Notes: a model not told the origin generated them from the sequence alone. Shown: positions 9,824 to 19,660, numbered from the stretch's first letter. The stretch: DNA of 64,000 nucleotides from Lysinibacillus sp. BPa_S21 (GCF_023337795.1 NZ_JALIRS010000004.1:62001-126000), one strand, 5' to 3'. Translations and numbers: made by a program.

Positions 9824-10798
9824 ATGAAAAAGTGGAAGTACTTAACGATGACAGCGGTAATGGGTTCAGCATTAATGCTTGGTGCATGTAATAGTGACTC
9901 TGCACAAAAGGGTAACAATGGGGAAACAAACGCACCTGCGAGCTCAGGACAAGATGCTGCTGACAAAAAACTGCAAGGAGCTGTTTCTGGAGATGGTTCA
10001 TCAACTGTTGCACCAATTATTGAAGCAGTTGTTGAAGAGTATGCAGGGACTCAACCAAATGTCAAAGTATCGGTAGGTGTTTCTGGTACTGGTGGTGGCT
10101 TTGAAAAATTCATCGCAGGTGAGACAGACTTTTCTAATGCATCTCGTCATATAAAAGATGAAGAAAAAGCGAAACTAGAGAAAGCGGGAATTGCTTTTAC
10201 AGAACTTCCTTTAGCATATGATGGTATTTCAGTTGTCGTGAATCCTGAAAATGATTGGGCGAAAGATTTAACTGTTGAGCAATTAAAGAAAATCTGGGTG
10301 GAAGATGGGAAACCTAAAAAATGGTCTGATATAGATCCATCTTGGCCAGATGAAAAGATCGTGTATTACTCACCGGGTACTGATTCGGGGACATACGATT
10401 ACTTTGATGAAGTGATTTTAGATGGTGCTGATCTAGCAAAATCAGCAACATTATCAGAGGATGATAACATGCTAGTTCAAGGTGTAGCGGGTGACAAAAA
10501 CGCAATCGGCTTCTTTGGCTACGCGTACTACTTAGAAAATAAAGATAAGTTAAGTATTGTGAAAGTAAACGGCATTGAGCCAACAAATAAATCAATTGAA
10601 TCTGGTGAATATGCACCGCTTTCACGACCACTATTCGTATACGTGAAAAATAGTGCTATGAAAGAAAGTGAAGCAGCATATGACTTTATCAAATATACAC
10701 TTGAGCACGCAGGAGATATGGCAGAAGCAGTAGGTTATGTCAGTCTACCAGAAGATAAATATAGTGAAGCTTTAAAAACTTTAGAAGGCTTAAAATAA
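9824..10798 (+). CDS. pstS: phosphate ABC transporter substrate-binding lipoprotein
   Basis: PstS, 324 aa. A lipoprotein signal peptide ends at LGAC (Cys22), so the mature protein is anchored outside the membrane and captures phosphate for PstCAB. The phosphate-binding loop [11 protein letters not shown] (about residues 52-62) and [21 protein letters not shown] are typical of the family. ATG 9824 is 8 nt after GGAGG. A hairpin in the gap before pstC may let pstS be expressed in excess over the channel genes. Confidence 0.96.
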   Translation: MKKWKYLTMTAVMGSALMLGACNSDSAQKGNNGETNAPASSGQDAADKKLQGAVSGDGSSTVAPIIEAVVEEYAGTQPNVKVSVGVSGTGGGFEKFIAGETDFSNASRHIKDEEKAKLEKAGIAFTELPLAYDGISVVVNPENDWAKDLTVEQLKKIWVEDGKPKKWSDIDPSWPDEKIVYYSPGTDSGTYDYFDEVILDGADLAKSATLSEDDNMLVQGVAGDKNAIGFFGYAYYLENKDKLSIVKVNGIEPTNKSIESGEYAPLSRPLFVYVKNSAMKESEAAYDFIKYTLEHAGDMAEAVGYVSLPEDKYSEALKTLEGLK

Positions 10799-10810
10799 GC
10801 AGACATGCAT

Positions 10811-10841
10811 AGAGGGAAAGAGATGTATGCTCTTTCCCTCT
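10811..10841 (+). terminator. pstS-pstC intercistronic hairpin
   Basis: AGAGGGAAAGAG / CTCTTTCCCTCT, a 12-bp stem with a 7-nt loop and only a weak T tract (GTTATTT). Likely a partial terminator or 3' stabiliser of the pstS message. Confidence 0.6.
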
Positions 10842-10862
10842 GTTATTTGAAAGGAGCACCCA

Positions 10863-11810
10863 ATGGTTTCTCAAAAAGAAAACAAGACATCATCTGTGCA
10901 GCAATTAATTGCAAATTCGCGCAATAAAAAAATAAAGAAAATAGTGGAAAAAGCAATGCCAACTCTATTATTTTCAGCGGCACTTATCTCAATATTGACG
11001 ACATTTGGCATTGTTTTCACCCTTATTTTTGAAACGTTTGAATTCTTTAAACGTGTTTCGATTACGGATTTCCTATTTGGTACACAGTGGCTACCGTTTT
11101 CAGGAAAGGAACCGTTATTTGGGATATTACCTTTAATTGCTGGAACATTGAAAGTCACACTTATTGCAGTTGTTGTAGCAGTACCATTTGGCATCGCTTC
11201 TGCAATCTATTTAAGTGAATATGCAAGCGAAAAAATAAGACGTACGGTTAAGCCTATTTTAGAGGTGTTAGCAGGTGTACCAACAATCGTTTATGGCTTC
11301 TTTGCCTTAACATTTGTAACGCCGATGCTACAGCAAATTATTCCAGGGTTAAAACTTTTTAATGCACTTAGTCCGGGTATTGTTGTAGGTATTATGATTC
11401 TACCCATGATTACGTCACTTTCTGAGGATGCGATGTCATCTGTCCCGAATAGTATGCGAGAAGGAGCCCTAGCTCTTGGAGCAACAAAGTTTGAAGTAGC
11501 GATAAAAGTAGTATTACCAGCTGCATTATCAGGCATTATTTCTTCAGTTGTTCTCGCCATTTCCCGGGCAATTGGTGAAACGATGATTGTATCACTTGCA
11601 GGCGGATCTACACCTAAATTCAATTTAGATGTGACAGACTCGATACAAACGATGACTGCGTATATTGTACAAGTTGCAACAGGTGATGCTGGCTATGGTA
11701 CGACAATTTACTATTCGATTTATTCAGTCGGATTCACATTATTTATCTTTACTTTAGTGATGAATTTACTTGCTCAATATATTTCTAAACGCTTCAGGGA
11801 GGTTTACTAG
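10863..11810 (+). CDS. pstC: phosphate ABC transporter permease PstC
   Basis: A 315-aa MetI-type permease with about six membrane helices. The cytoplasmic EAA-like loop reads EGALALGATKFEVAIKVVLP, the contact with PstB. It forms the inner-membrane channel with PstA. ATG follows GAAAGGAG. pstA begins 1 nt after its stop. Confidence 0.95.
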   Translation: MVSQKENKTSSVQQLIANSRNKKIKKIVEKAMPTLLFSAALISILTTFGIVFTLIFETFEFFKRVSITDFLFGTQWLPFSGKEPLFGILPLIAGTLKVTLIAVVVAVPFGIASAIYLSEYASEKIRRTVKPILEVLAGVPTIVYGFFALTFVTPMLQQIIPGLKLFNALSPGIVVGIMILPMITSLSEDAMSSVPNSMREGALALGATKFEVAIKVVLPAALSGIISSVVLAISRAIGETMIVSLAGGSTPKFNLDVTDSIQTMTAYIVQVATGDAGYGTTIYYSIYSVGFTLFIFTLVMNLLAQYISKRFREVY

Positions 11811-11811
11811 C

Positions 11812-12690
11812 ATGCGCTATATGGATGACACGGTCGTCATGAAACGAATGACAAAACGTATTACATTCAATAAAGTTTGGAAGTCATTATTCTTCTTAGC
11901 TACGACCTTTGCATTAGTGACACTAGCTATTTTGCTTTATCGTATAGTAACACAAGGTGTCGACTATTTAAATATCGACTTTTTAACAAATTTTGCTTCA
12001 CGTTTTGCCGATAAAGCGGGTATAAAGGCAGCTTTAATAGGTTCACTTTGGCTGATGGCAGTTGTTGCGCCAGTGTCGATTATTATAGGTGTAGGGACTG
12101 CGATCTATTTAGAGGAATATGCAAAGAAAAATAGACTAAATGACTTTATTCGTATGAATATTTCTAACTTAGCAGGTGTACCTTCCATTGTTTTTGGTTT
12201 ACTTGGGTTAACTATTTTTGTTCGAATGTTAGGACTAGGGAAAAGTGTTTTAGCAGCCGGTTTAACAATGAGTTTATTAATTTTGCCAGTGATCATTGTT
12301 GCGGCGCAGGAGGCTATTCGTGCTGTACCGAATGAACAACGTGAAGCTTCTTATGGTATGGGTGCGACAAAATGGCAAACGATACTGCATGTTGTGCTAC
12401 CGGCAGCCATACCTGGCATTTTAACAGGAAGTATATTAGCGATGTCTCGTGCGATTGGTGAAACGGCACCACTTGTTGTTATTGGAATTCCTGTTATTTT
12501 ACAGTTTTTACCTAATGGTTTATTAAGCCAATTCACAGCTTTACCAATGCAAATTTACGATTGGGCAAAACGTCCGCAAGAGGCATTTCAATATGTAGCG
12601 GCAGCCGGTATTTTAGTTCTTATGACAGTGCTTTTATTAATGAACTCTATTGCTATCTTTATTCGAAATAAATTCCAAAAACGTTATTAA
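11812..12690 (+). CDS. pstA: phosphate ABC transporter permease PstA
   Basis: 292 aa with six predicted helices and the EAA loop (EASYGMGATKWQTILHVVLP). ATG 11812 is 9 nt after GGGAGG, which lies inside the end of pstC; starts further upstream would run deep into pstC. Partner of PstC in the phosphate channel. Confidence 0.95.
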   Translation: MRYMDDTVVMKRMTKRITFNKVWKSLFFLATTFALVTLAILLYRIVTQGVDYLNIDFLTNFASRFADKAGIKAALIGSLWLMAVVAPVSIIIGVGTAIYLEEYAKKNRLNDFIRMNISNLAGVPSIVFGLLGLTIFVRMLGLGKSVLAAGLTMSLLILPVIIVAAQEAIRAVPNEQREASYGMGATKWQTILHVVLPAAIPGILTGSILAMSRAIGETAPLVVIGIPVILQFLPNGLLSQFTALPMQIYDWAKRPQEAFQYVAAAGILVLMTVLLLMNSIAIFIRNKFQKRY

Positions 12691-12702
12691 TGAGGTGACC
12701 TT

Positions 12703-13536
12703 ATGGTACTGGGTATAAAAGAGGAAAATTCAATTGTCAAATCGATTCATATGGCTACAAAGCCATCGACTGATGTTGCTAAAAAAGTAGTATACGATAC
12801 ACGTAATTTAAATTTATGGTACGGGGATCATCATGGTTTAAAAGACATCAATTTAAGCATCTATGAAAATGAAGTAACAGCTATAATTGGCCCTTCAGGC
12901 TGTGGGAAATCTACTTATTTAAAAACGCTAAATAGAATGGTAGAGCTTGTACCGAGTGTTCGAACATCAGGTGAAATAGTATATCGTGAGCGTAATATTT
13001 TAGATAAAAGCTATACTGTTGAGGAATTACGCACTCGTGTAGGTATGGTATTCCAGAAGCCAAACCCATTCCCAAAGTCAATTTACGATAATATAGCCTA
13101 TGGCCCACGTATCCATGGCATAAAAAATAAAAAAATTCTTGATGAAATTGTTGAAAAATCATTACGCGGTGCAGCAATCTGGGATGAAGTAAAAGATCGC
13201 TTAAATCAAAATGCATATGGTTTATCAGGTGGACAGCAACAACGGATCTGTATTGCTCGTTGTTTAGCGATTGAACCAGATGTTATTTTAATGGATGAGC
13301 CAACATCCGCACTTGATCCGATTTCTACATTAAAAGTTGAGGAACTTGTACAAGAGTTGAAAAAAGATTATTCCATTATTATCGTGACACATAATATGCA
13401 ACAGGCGGCACGAATTTCTGATCGTACAGCATTTTTCCTAAGCGGAGAGGTCGTTGAGTACGATAAAACAGACGTTATCTTCCAAACACCAGCAGATCAA
13501 CGTACTGAAGATTATATTTCAGGTCGTTTTGGCTAA
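12703..13536 (+). CDS. pstB: phosphate ABC transporter ATPase PstB
   Basis: 277 aa. Walker [10 protein letters not shown] at residues 63-71, ABC signature LSGGQQQR, Walker [13 protein letters not shown] and the switch His in VTHNMQQA are all present. It has the PstB-type insert ([20 protein letters not shown]). Only one pstB copy is present here, whereas B. subtilis has two (pstBA, pstBB). Position between pstA and phoU fixes the assignment. Confidence 0.96.
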   Translation: MVLGIKEENSIVKSIHMATKPSTDVAKKVVYDTRNLNLWYGDHHGLKDINLSIYENEVTAIIGPSGCGKSTYLKTLNRMVELVPSVRTSGEIVYRERNILDKSYTVEELRTRVGMVFQKPNPFPKSIYDNIAYGPRIHGIKNKKILDEIVEKSLRGAAIWDEVKDRLNQNAYGLSGGQQQRICIARCLAIEPDVILMDEPTSALDPISTLKVEELVQELKKDYSIIIVTHNMQQAARISDRTAFFLSGEVVEYDKTDVIFQTPADQRTEDYISGRFG

Positions 13537-13548
13537 GGAGGAGATAAG

Positions 13549-14208
13549 ATGGTAGTGCGTGAACGTTTTGAACAGGAATTAAATGAAGTCCAAGAACAAT
13601 TTATTGAGATAGCTAATAGTAGTATCAATGCTCTTAAAATAGCATTTGAAGCATTATTAAATCAGGATTTAGAGACATCCCTAAAAATTCTTGAGGACGA
13701 TTTAATCATCAATCGTCTTGAAGAAGAAATCAATGACCGTGTTATATTAATGATTGCTAAGCAGCAGCCCGTAGCTACTGATTTGCGTCGCCTCATGGTA
13801 CTTGTTAAAGCATCAGCTGATATGGAAAGAGTAGGGGACTATGCGGTGAATATTGCAAAAGAAACGATCCGTATTGGAAAAGATCCGCTTGTTTTCCCTA
13901 CAACAAATTTGCAAACGATGTGTACCAAGACTGTAGAAATGCTAGAGAGTATAATCAAAGCCTTTACAGATGAAGATACTGTTAGTGCCAAGGAAATTGC
14001 GGAACTAGATGATTACGTTGACGATTTATATGGAGCGACAATAACGCTATTGTTACGTGCAGGAGCTGAAAATCCATCACATATATCTCAAATCACACAC
14101 TTAACATTTGTTTGCCGATACTTAGAGCGCTCAGCTGACCATGCAACAAATATTGCTGAACACTTATTTTACTTAGTTAAAGGTAAACATTATGAATTAA
14201 ATAATTAG
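13549..14208 (+). CDS. phoU: phosphate-uptake regulator PhoU
   Basis: 219 aa forming two tandem three-helix PhoU repeats with the signature ADMERVGDYAVNIAKE and its second copy YLERSADHATNIAEH. PhoU restrains PstSCAB and, in some bacteria, the phosphate sensor kinase. It is the last gene of the pst operon, 12 nt after pstB. AAGGAGGAGA precedes the ATG. A terminator follows. Confidence 0.95.
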   Translation: MVVRERFEQELNEVQEQFIEIANSSINALKIAFEALLNQDLETSLKILEDDLIINRLEEEINDRVILMIAKQQPVATDLRRLMVLVKASADMERVGDYAVNIAKETIRIGKDPLVFPTTNLQTMCTKTVEMLESIIKAFTDEDTVSAKEIAELDDYVDDLYGATITLLLRAGAENPSHISQITHLTFVCRYLERSADHATNIAEHLFYLVKGKHYELNN

Positions 14209-14214
14209 TTAGAG

Positions 14215-14240
14215 AAGAGCCGATGATAGGCTCTTTTTTT
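14215..14240 (+). terminator. pst-phoU operon terminator
   Basis: AAGAGCC / GGCTCTT stem followed by TTTTT. Confidence 0.85.
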
Positions 14241-14296
14241 CATATTGTTAAAAACAAATTTATCCTATTAAATAAAATATGGCACTTAAATAAAAT

Positions 14297-14435
14297 GAGT
14301 GTTTAATTTCCGTTCCGACTGGGCGCTTTCCTAGGGGCGTCCGATGAGCCGCTTCACTCGCGTTGCTCGCTCCAGGGTCTCATCTGTACGCTGATCCCTA
14401 AGGAGTCGCCCAGCCTCCACTCCAATTAAACACTC
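14297..14435. repeat. complete copy of intergenic repeat family A
   Basis: A 139-bp GC-richer element bounded by the inverted repeat GAGTGTTTAATT / AATTAAACACTC. Internal arms also pair (GACTGGGCG near the left end, CGCCCAG near the right). The end sequence CCGTTCCGACTGGGCG recurs in inverted form at 25194-25206. It fills much of the 14241-14675 gap, which otherwise holds no gene. Confidence 0.75.
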
Positions 14436-14675
14436 TTCATAGTAAGTATCTTCTGTCATATCAGTCATTCTATTTATAGTGATACAAAGGAAGGATTATA
14501 AGAGAAGTGCGAACATTTAATTCGAGAAAACCTTGCTCAAGATATGATTAAGTAATAGCAACATTTTTAATAAAAATAGCGTCAAAATACTGTAAGCGTT
14601 AATGTATTGTCAAAAAATTATTTTGGTTATACTATAGACATTATCCGAAAAATTGCGCTGAGGAGGTGCTGCTTC

Positions 14676-15548
14676 GTGAAAGACGCTGTAGAATCACTCT
14701 TAGAAAAATTTGATCTGGAATTCACGTCAGAACAACGTGATTTTTTATGTTTTCTATATGAAAACTTACATCTTGAGGAATTAAGTGATAAGGAACAACA
14801 TTTTTTTATTGACTATTTTTACAAGAGTGAAACCTTACGAAAGATGGCAGCATTTGCACTTGAATTGGCAGATATCATGCATGAAATTTATGAAAATATA
14901 CCAGCTGTTGAGCAAGCCGAACGATTGGCCAATGGAAAAGAGCAGCGCTTGTATTATGAGCGAAAGTGGCAGATAGCTAGGCGACGAAAGCTTAATCGTC
15001 AAACAATAAAAAAAGGAAATATCCTATATGTTCCCTTTAATGAATATAAAAAAGAAACAGGACCAATTATTATCTGTCTTGAGCAAACAACTGGTATGGC
15101 GGCATATTCTGCGCTTTGTAAAAGCATAATTTTACCGTTATTTATGAGCGCGCATCGTGAACGTCGAGATTTATATATTGTTCCATATGACTGTCAAGTT
15201 CATGTACATTTTCGATTTGAAGACGGGCATTTAAATTTATCCGATTTTAAGGATTTTATTGAATATAAGGCAAAGGGAGAAGCTGCGGTTCTGCCAGTGC
15301 TTCAATTTGTAAAAGGCTTACTCCAAGAAAATCAACATTGTACAGAAGCGGATATTATTATTTTTACAGAAGGTACTCCAATCGATGGGCAACACCTCGT
15401 TGGAAAACAAGCGAAGGCTGTACTGGAGGAAATGAAACGTACGTATCATGCTGAATTTTCCGTCATCGCAATGCATGAGCATAATTTTAATGAGCAGCAA
15501 TTTTGGTTTGCTAATAAGGCTTTTTTTGCGGATGATGCAATTCAATAA
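14676..15548 (+). CDS. degenerate VWA-domain-like protein
   Basis: GTG at 14676 is 9 nt after AGGAGG, giving 290 aa. The N-terminal half is helical and charged. From about residue 128 it resembles the VWA domains of ViaA/CoxE-like proteins: GPIIICLEQTTGMAAYSALC, then RRDLYIVPY and ADIIIFTEG. The metal-binding DxSxS motif expected after the first strand is LEQTT here, so a MIDAS metal site appears lost. No AAA+ partner gene is adjacent. A terminator follows. Function unknown. Confidence 0.6.
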   Translation: MKDAVESLLEKFDLEFTSEQRDFLCFLYENLHLEELSDKEQHFFIDYFYKSETLRKMAAFALELADIMHEIYENIPAVEQAERLANGKEQRLYYERKWQIARRRKLNRQTIKKGNILYVPFNEYKKETGPIIICLEQTTGMAAYSALCKSIILPLFMSAHRERRDLYIVPYDCQVHVHFRFEDGHLNLSDFKDFIEYKAKGEAAVLPVLQFVKGLLQENQHCTEADIIIFTEGTPIDGQHLVGKQAKAVLEEMKRTYHAEFSVIAMHEHNFNEQQFWFANKAFFADDAIQ

Positions 15549-15551
15549 AAA

Positions 15552-15585
15552 CGGAGCTGATCGTCATTGTTGGTCGGCTCCTTTT
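15552..15585 (+). terminator. terminator after VWA-like gene
   Basis: GGAGCTGA / TCGGCTCC stem (one G-T wobble) followed by TTTT. Confidence 0.7.
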
Positions 15586-15621
15586 CTGTGCATATACATA
15601 GTAGTTAGAGGAGAATAAAAT

Positions 15622-16692
15622 TTGAATTCATTGAAATGGTTATTACCCGATATTTCAACCCCAACGTGGATGGAAATTATTATTGCCGTTGCACTTTGTG
15701 TAATTGGTTGGCTTTTTCAGCAGTTTGTTATAAAGAAAATGATTAATCGTACTGTTACATTTCTGAGAAATCGTCAGCGTAACTTTCAGGCAACAGTGCT
15801 CGCACAATTTAATAAAGCGATTCGCTATGCATTTATGTCTGCAGTTTTTGTACTTAGCTTATCAATATTATTAGAAATCTTTTTATTTACACATGTAGCA
15901 ACTAAGAATTTTGTATTGTCGATTATGGTCTTTTTTGCTTTCAAAGGCGTATACGATGTTTTAAATTATTATACAAAGCGGCCACTACCATTGAATAACG
16001 ATGAGGAACCAAATGTCCTGTTACCTTTCTTTCTTCGTATAGGGAAAGTGCTCATTATGATATTGGCGATGTTTACGATTGCTTCTTTCTGGGATTTTAA
16101 TTTGAATGGCTTTCTAACCGGGATTGGCTTAACTGGTGTCGCGATTGCATTTGGTATTCGAGATACACTCGCACATGTTTTTGGTGGGATGTCAGTCGCA
16201 TTAGATAACCCATTTCAAATTGGCGATTGGATAGCAACGGAGGACCAAAAAATTGAAGGAACCATCGAAGATATTAACCTTCGAAGTACTTTAATTCAAA
16301 CCGGTGATAAAGGGCTTGTCTATGTCCCTAACTCCTATTTGGTAAATCGACCAATCTATAATTTATCGAAACGAGAAAAACGAAAATGTGAGCAATTTTT
16401 ATTTGTAGCTGCTGAAAATGAAGAGGAAAAACTACGAAGTGCTTTAAGTACCATTCAAAAGGAAATTTATTTGCATGCTCAAACAGAAAAAGACATGATT
16501 CATGTATTTATAGATGAGTTTTATCCAACCTCTTATCGCGTCCTTGTGCGTTTCTTTGTGACAACAAATGATACGGCGGAGATGCTAAATGTGCGACAAG
16601 ATATTTTATTTGCTATACGCCAAATCTTTCAAGAACTAAATATTATACTAGCAAATCCAGCTGAAGATGAATGGCTTCGTAACAAAAAATAA
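15622..16692 (+). CDS. MscS-family mechanosensitive channel
   Basis: 356 aa; TTG start 8 nt after GAGGAG. Four or so N-terminal helices lead into the MscS core: the pore-lining helix GFLTGIGLTGVAIAFGIRDTLAHVFGG and the beta domain start PFQIGDWIATEDQKIEGTIEDINLRST. The length fits the multi-helix MscS-like subgroup. It should release solutes on hypo-osmotic shock. It precedes the trp T-box and is transcribed separately. Confidence 0.9.
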   Translation: MNSLKWLLPDISTPTWMEIIIAVALCVIGWLFQQFVIKKMINRTVTFLRNRQRNFQATVLAQFNKAIRYAFMSAVFVLSLSILLEIFLFTHVATKNFVLSIMVFFAFKGVYDVLNYYTKRPLPLNNDEEPNVLLPFFLRIGKVLIMILAMFTIASFWDFNLNGFLTGIGLTGVAIAFGIRDTLAHVFGGMSVALDNPFQIGDWIATEDQKIEGTIEDINLRSTLIQTGDKGLVYVPNSYLVNRPIYNLSKREKRKCEQFLFVAAENEEEKLRSALSTIQKEIYLHAQTEKDMIHVFIDEFYPTSYRVLVRFFVTTNDTAEMLNVRQDILFAIRQIFQELNIILANPAEDEWLRNKK

Positions 16693-16740
16693 ATTGAATT
16701 GTTAGTTTTTTTATTTTACAATGAATACATGATATCAGCT

Positions 16741-17018
16741 TTGATGAAGAGTAGTAGCTATTATTATTTGTTAATAGAGAACTAGTGGTTGGTGGAAACT
16801 AGTACAAATAAATAGTGAATGGACTTCGGAGCTCTAATCCTGAATAAAGTATGGATTAGCGTCTGCCTACGTTACAGGGTATAGAGTGGGTCTTTTAACT
16901 CTTTCAGCGGATATCCAAACTTGGCTGAATGTAATTATGCTTGGGCATAATTGATGAAGACCAATGAAGGTGGCACCACGGCTTTTCCGTCCTTTTGTGA
17001 TGGAAAGGCCTTTTTTAT
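16741..17018 (+). ncRNA. T-box leader, tryptophan-specific
   Basis: The conserved T-box sequence AAGGTGGCACCACGG lies at about 16968-16982. It is followed by a terminator stem (GGCTTTTCCGTC / GATGGAAAGGCC) and TTTTTT. A stem I region upstream contains GTGAATGGACTTCGGAGCT, where the specifier triplet reads TGG (Trp). Uncharged tRNA-Trp should stabilise the antiterminator and switch on trpE-trpG. Stem I boundaries are approximate. Confidence 0.88.
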
Positions 17019-17135
17019 ATGTTTTGGCGGGAATGAATAATCCGGACCAATGAAGTTTTGTAGCGTCAAATCCGCCAAGCATAATGGATAGATTTTGGTG
17101 TGGAAGAGCAGAGCATAGAAAAGGAGAGAAAGAGT

Positions 17136-18521
17136 ATGACAGTTGAGCTTAGAAAGTTTGCCATGAAGACATTACAGGGTGATATGATGACGCCAATTTC
17201 CGTTTATCAATCACTTGTAGGGGAGCATAAAATGCTTTTTGAGTCGTCTGCCAAGCATGAAGAAAGTGGACGTTACTCGTTTATAGCGATCAACCCAATC
17301 GCAGAACTGACAGGAGATAGGAATGGTTATTCTTTTACAAAAGGCGGAGAAACAGAAAAATCCAACGACAATGTGTTAGTAAAATTACAGCAAGTTATGC
17401 CATTGCATAAGGAACAGTATCCTTTCGCCTTTTTTGGAGGAGCAATTGGGTTCTTTGGTTATGAAACAGCATTTTATACAGAAAAAATAGGTGAATACTT
17501 GCCAGACGATTTAGAAATGCCGGATGTCCATATCTATTTCTATGATACATTTATCGTTTTCGATCATTTAAAGCAAGAGATCACATTAGCAGCGATCGAT
17601 TTATTTGATGAAGGGCGTTCTCTTGAAGCAATGGAAATGGCTATTTGTAAGATGAAGGAGCAGCTATATGCTGGAGCAACATTTGACGACACGACATTTG
17701 GTCAACTAGATTTCAAGCCGATGATTGCCAAAGAAAATTTTGTAGCACTGGTTGAACGTGCAAAACAGCATATTCGTAAAGGTGACATTTTCCAAATAGT
17801 TTTATCGCAACGCTTCACTTCACCATATACAGGTAATCCTTTCGCTTTATATCGTCAATTACGTACTTCTAATCCATCACCATATATGTTCTATATGGAA
17901 TTTGGAACGTATACCATTTTAGGAACATCTCCAGAAAGTCTCGTCAAAGTGAAGGATCGAAAAGTAACGACAAATCCAATCGCTGGAACGAAGCCTAGAG
18001 GAAAAAACGAGGAGCAGGATAACATAATTTCGGAAGCACTATTAAATGATGAAAAAGAAATCGCTGAACATCGAATGCTGGTGGATTTAGGTCGAAATGA
18101 TCTGGGGCGTATTGCCAAAGTGGGTTCAGTGAAGCTTATAAAATATATGAATATTGAGCGCTATAAACATGTGATGCATATCGTATCTGAGGTTATCGGT
18201 GAATTACGTGATGATGTACATGTTATGGATGTTCTTAGAGCTTGCCTTCCTGCAGGTACAGTATCAGGTGCACCGAAAATTCGCGCGATGCAACTAATCA
18301 ATGAGCTCGAGCCAGTGAAGCGTGGTGTCTATGCGGGCGCAGTAGGCTATATTTCTGCAACAGGCGATATGGACTTGGCTCTAGCTATTCGGACGATGAT
18401 CATTAAGGGGCATCGTGCTCATGTGCAAGCAGGAGCCGGTATTGTTTATGACTCTGTGCCCTTGTCTGAATACGAGGAAACGCTAAATAAAGCTCGCGCG
18501 CTATTGGAGGTGAAAAAATGA
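17136..18521 (+). CDS. trpE: anthranilate synthase component I
   Basis: TrpE, 461 aa, converts chorismate with ammonia to anthranilate. The N-terminal LFESS...ESGRYSFIA segment matches the tryptophan feedback-binding motif, and the catalytic domain carries NPIAGTKPRG. The Ala in PIAGT is typical of TrpE, where PabB usually has Lys. GRNDLGRIAKVG and AGAGIVYDSVPLSEYEET complete the chorismate-binding fold. ATG 17136 is 9 nt after AAGGAG. The trpG start overlaps its stop. The Trp T-box upstream supports tryptophan rather than folate synthesis. Confidence 0.92.
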   Translation: MTVELRKFAMKTLQGDMMTPISVYQSLVGEHKMLFESSAKHEESGRYSFIAINPIAELTGDRNGYSFTKGGETEKSNDNVLVKLQQVMPLHKEQYPFAFFGGAIGFFGYETAFYTEKIGEYLPDDLEMPDVHIYFYDTFIVFDHLKQEITLAAIDLFDEGRSLEAMEMAICKMKEQLYAGATFDDTTFGQLDFKPMIAKENFVALVERAKQHIRKGDIFQIVLSQRFTSPYTGNPFALYRQLRTSNPSPYMFYMEFGTYTILGTSPESLVKVKDRKVTTNPIAGTKPRGKNEEQDNIISEALLNDEKEIAEHRMLVDLGRNDLGRIAKVGSVKLIKYMNIERYKHVMHIVSEVIGELRDDVHVMDVLRACLPAGTVSGAPKIRAMQLINELEPVKRGVYAGAVGYISATGDMDLALAIRTMIIKGHRAHVQAGAGIVYDSVPLSEYEETLNKARALLEVKK

Positions 18522-19090
18522 TTTTACTGATCGATAACTATGATTCATTCACATATAATTTATTCCAGCAAATACGAATACTTGGGAAAGATGTAAAAGT
18601 AGTTCGTAATGATGAAATGACAATTGAAGACATTCAAAACATGCAACCTGAAGCCATTATTTTATCGCCGGGCCCAGGTACGCCAATGGATGCAGGGATA
18701 ACAGTGGATGTAGTCAAAGAACTTTATACGAAATTTCCGATTTTGGGCATTTGTCTTGGACATCAATCGATAGGGCAAGCATTTGGAGGAAACATTGTTC
18801 AAGCTAAAAATATAATGCATGGAAAATTATCGACGATTCAATATGAAAAAACAGGCTTTTTTGCTCAGTTAGACGGTAAAATCGAAGTAATGCGTTATCA
18901 TTCTCTCGTCATTGAGCAAAACACGTTACATGAGGATTTTAATATTTTGGCAAAATCCAGTGATGATGGTGAAATTATGGCCATTCAACATAAGGAGTAC
19001 CCACTCTTTGGGCTACAATTCCATCCGGAATCCATTGGGACAAAAGAAGGCAGTATAATGATGCGGGCTTTCATCGAACAAATATCATAA
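18518..19090 (+). CDS. trpG: glutamine amidotransferase subunit (TrpG/PabA)
   Basis: 190-aa class I glutaminase that supplies ammonia to TrpE. The triad is visible: Cys in ILGICLGHQSIGQAFGG (about residue 79), His and Glu in LQFHPESIGT (about 168-170). The ATGA overlap with trpE indicates translational coupling. In Bacilli this subunit is often shared with folate synthesis (PabA). No trpD, trpC, trpF, trpB or trpA follows; transcription ends at a terminator. Confidence 0.92.
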   Translation: MILLIDNYDSFTYNLFQQIRILGKDVKVVRNDEMTIEDIQNMQPEAIILSPGPGTPMDAGITVDVVKELYTKFPILGICLGHQSIGQAFGGNIVQAKNIMHGKLSTIQYEKTGFFAQLDGKIEVMRYHSLVIEQNTLHEDFNILAKSSDDGEIMAIQHKEYPLFGLQFHPESIGTKEGSIMMRAFIEQIS

Positions 19091-19098
19091 ACGAAACT

Positions 19099-19153
19099 AA
19101 AGAGGCTGTCATCGAAAATCAGTAGTTGTGATTTTTGGTGACAGCCATCTTTA
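19099..19153. terminator. bidirectional terminator after trpG
   Basis: AAAGAGGCTGTCA ... TGACAGCCATCTTT forms a long stem extended by CGAAAATCA / TGATTTTTG. Short T runs lie on both sides; the genes converge here. Confidence 0.75.
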
Positions 19154-19162
19154 ATCGTAATA

Positions 19163-19660
19163 TTATTGTTTTTTTCCTGTAATCAATTTGGCAATCTCCT
19201 CTAAAGACATCGAAGAATTGACTTCATAGGAGCCGATTTGTAAGCTTCGCGCGTATTTAGGGTTAGCTAGTAAAAGTTCCATTTCAACACTATTTTCGAT
19301 AATGCCACCATCTTCAAGCTTTTGTGCCACGATATAGGGGGTAATACCGCTGTAAATTTGGAGTGACATAGTTGTATCTTTTGCCGGTGCATCTGCCGAT
19401 TTATGATTGTCTTTAGTCGTTGTTTTCGGTGTATCTGTCTTCGGAGTATTTTCCTTTGGAGCTTGCTTTGCTTGTTCTTTTAATAATGCAATTTCTTTAT
19501 TTGCCTGTTCAAGCTTTTTTTGCAGCTCCTCTACATGTTCTGTATTTGTGGAAGCTTTAGTTGGAAGACCGATATTGAGATCAAAACGAGCAGCTAAAGC
19601 TAACAATGCTCCGACAAGAAGAAGTGCAATGCCAAATGCACGGATAGCGGACTTATTCAT
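19163..19660 (-). CDS. membrane-anchored MltG-like small protein
   Basis: 165 aa: an N-terminal helix (residues 6-26), a coiled-coil region (VEELQKKLEQANKEIALLKE), a Pro/Thr/Lys-rich linker, and a C-terminal 60-residue module (ITPYIVAQKLEDGGIIENSV ... GSYEVNSSMSLEEIAKLITG). That module resembles the LysM-like entry domain of the endolytic transglycosylase MltG/YceG, without the catalytic domain. It starts 3 nt after the preceding minus-strand gene, so the two form an operon. Function unknown. Confidence 0.65.
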   Translation of the reverse strand: MNKSAIRAFGIALLLVGALLALAARFDLNIGLPTKASTNTEHVEELQKKLEQANKEIALLKEQAKQAPKENTPKTDTPKTTTKDNHKSADAPAKDTTMSLQIYSGITPYIVAQKLEDGGIIENSVEMELLLANPKYARSLQIGSYEVNSSMSLEEIAKLITGKKQ

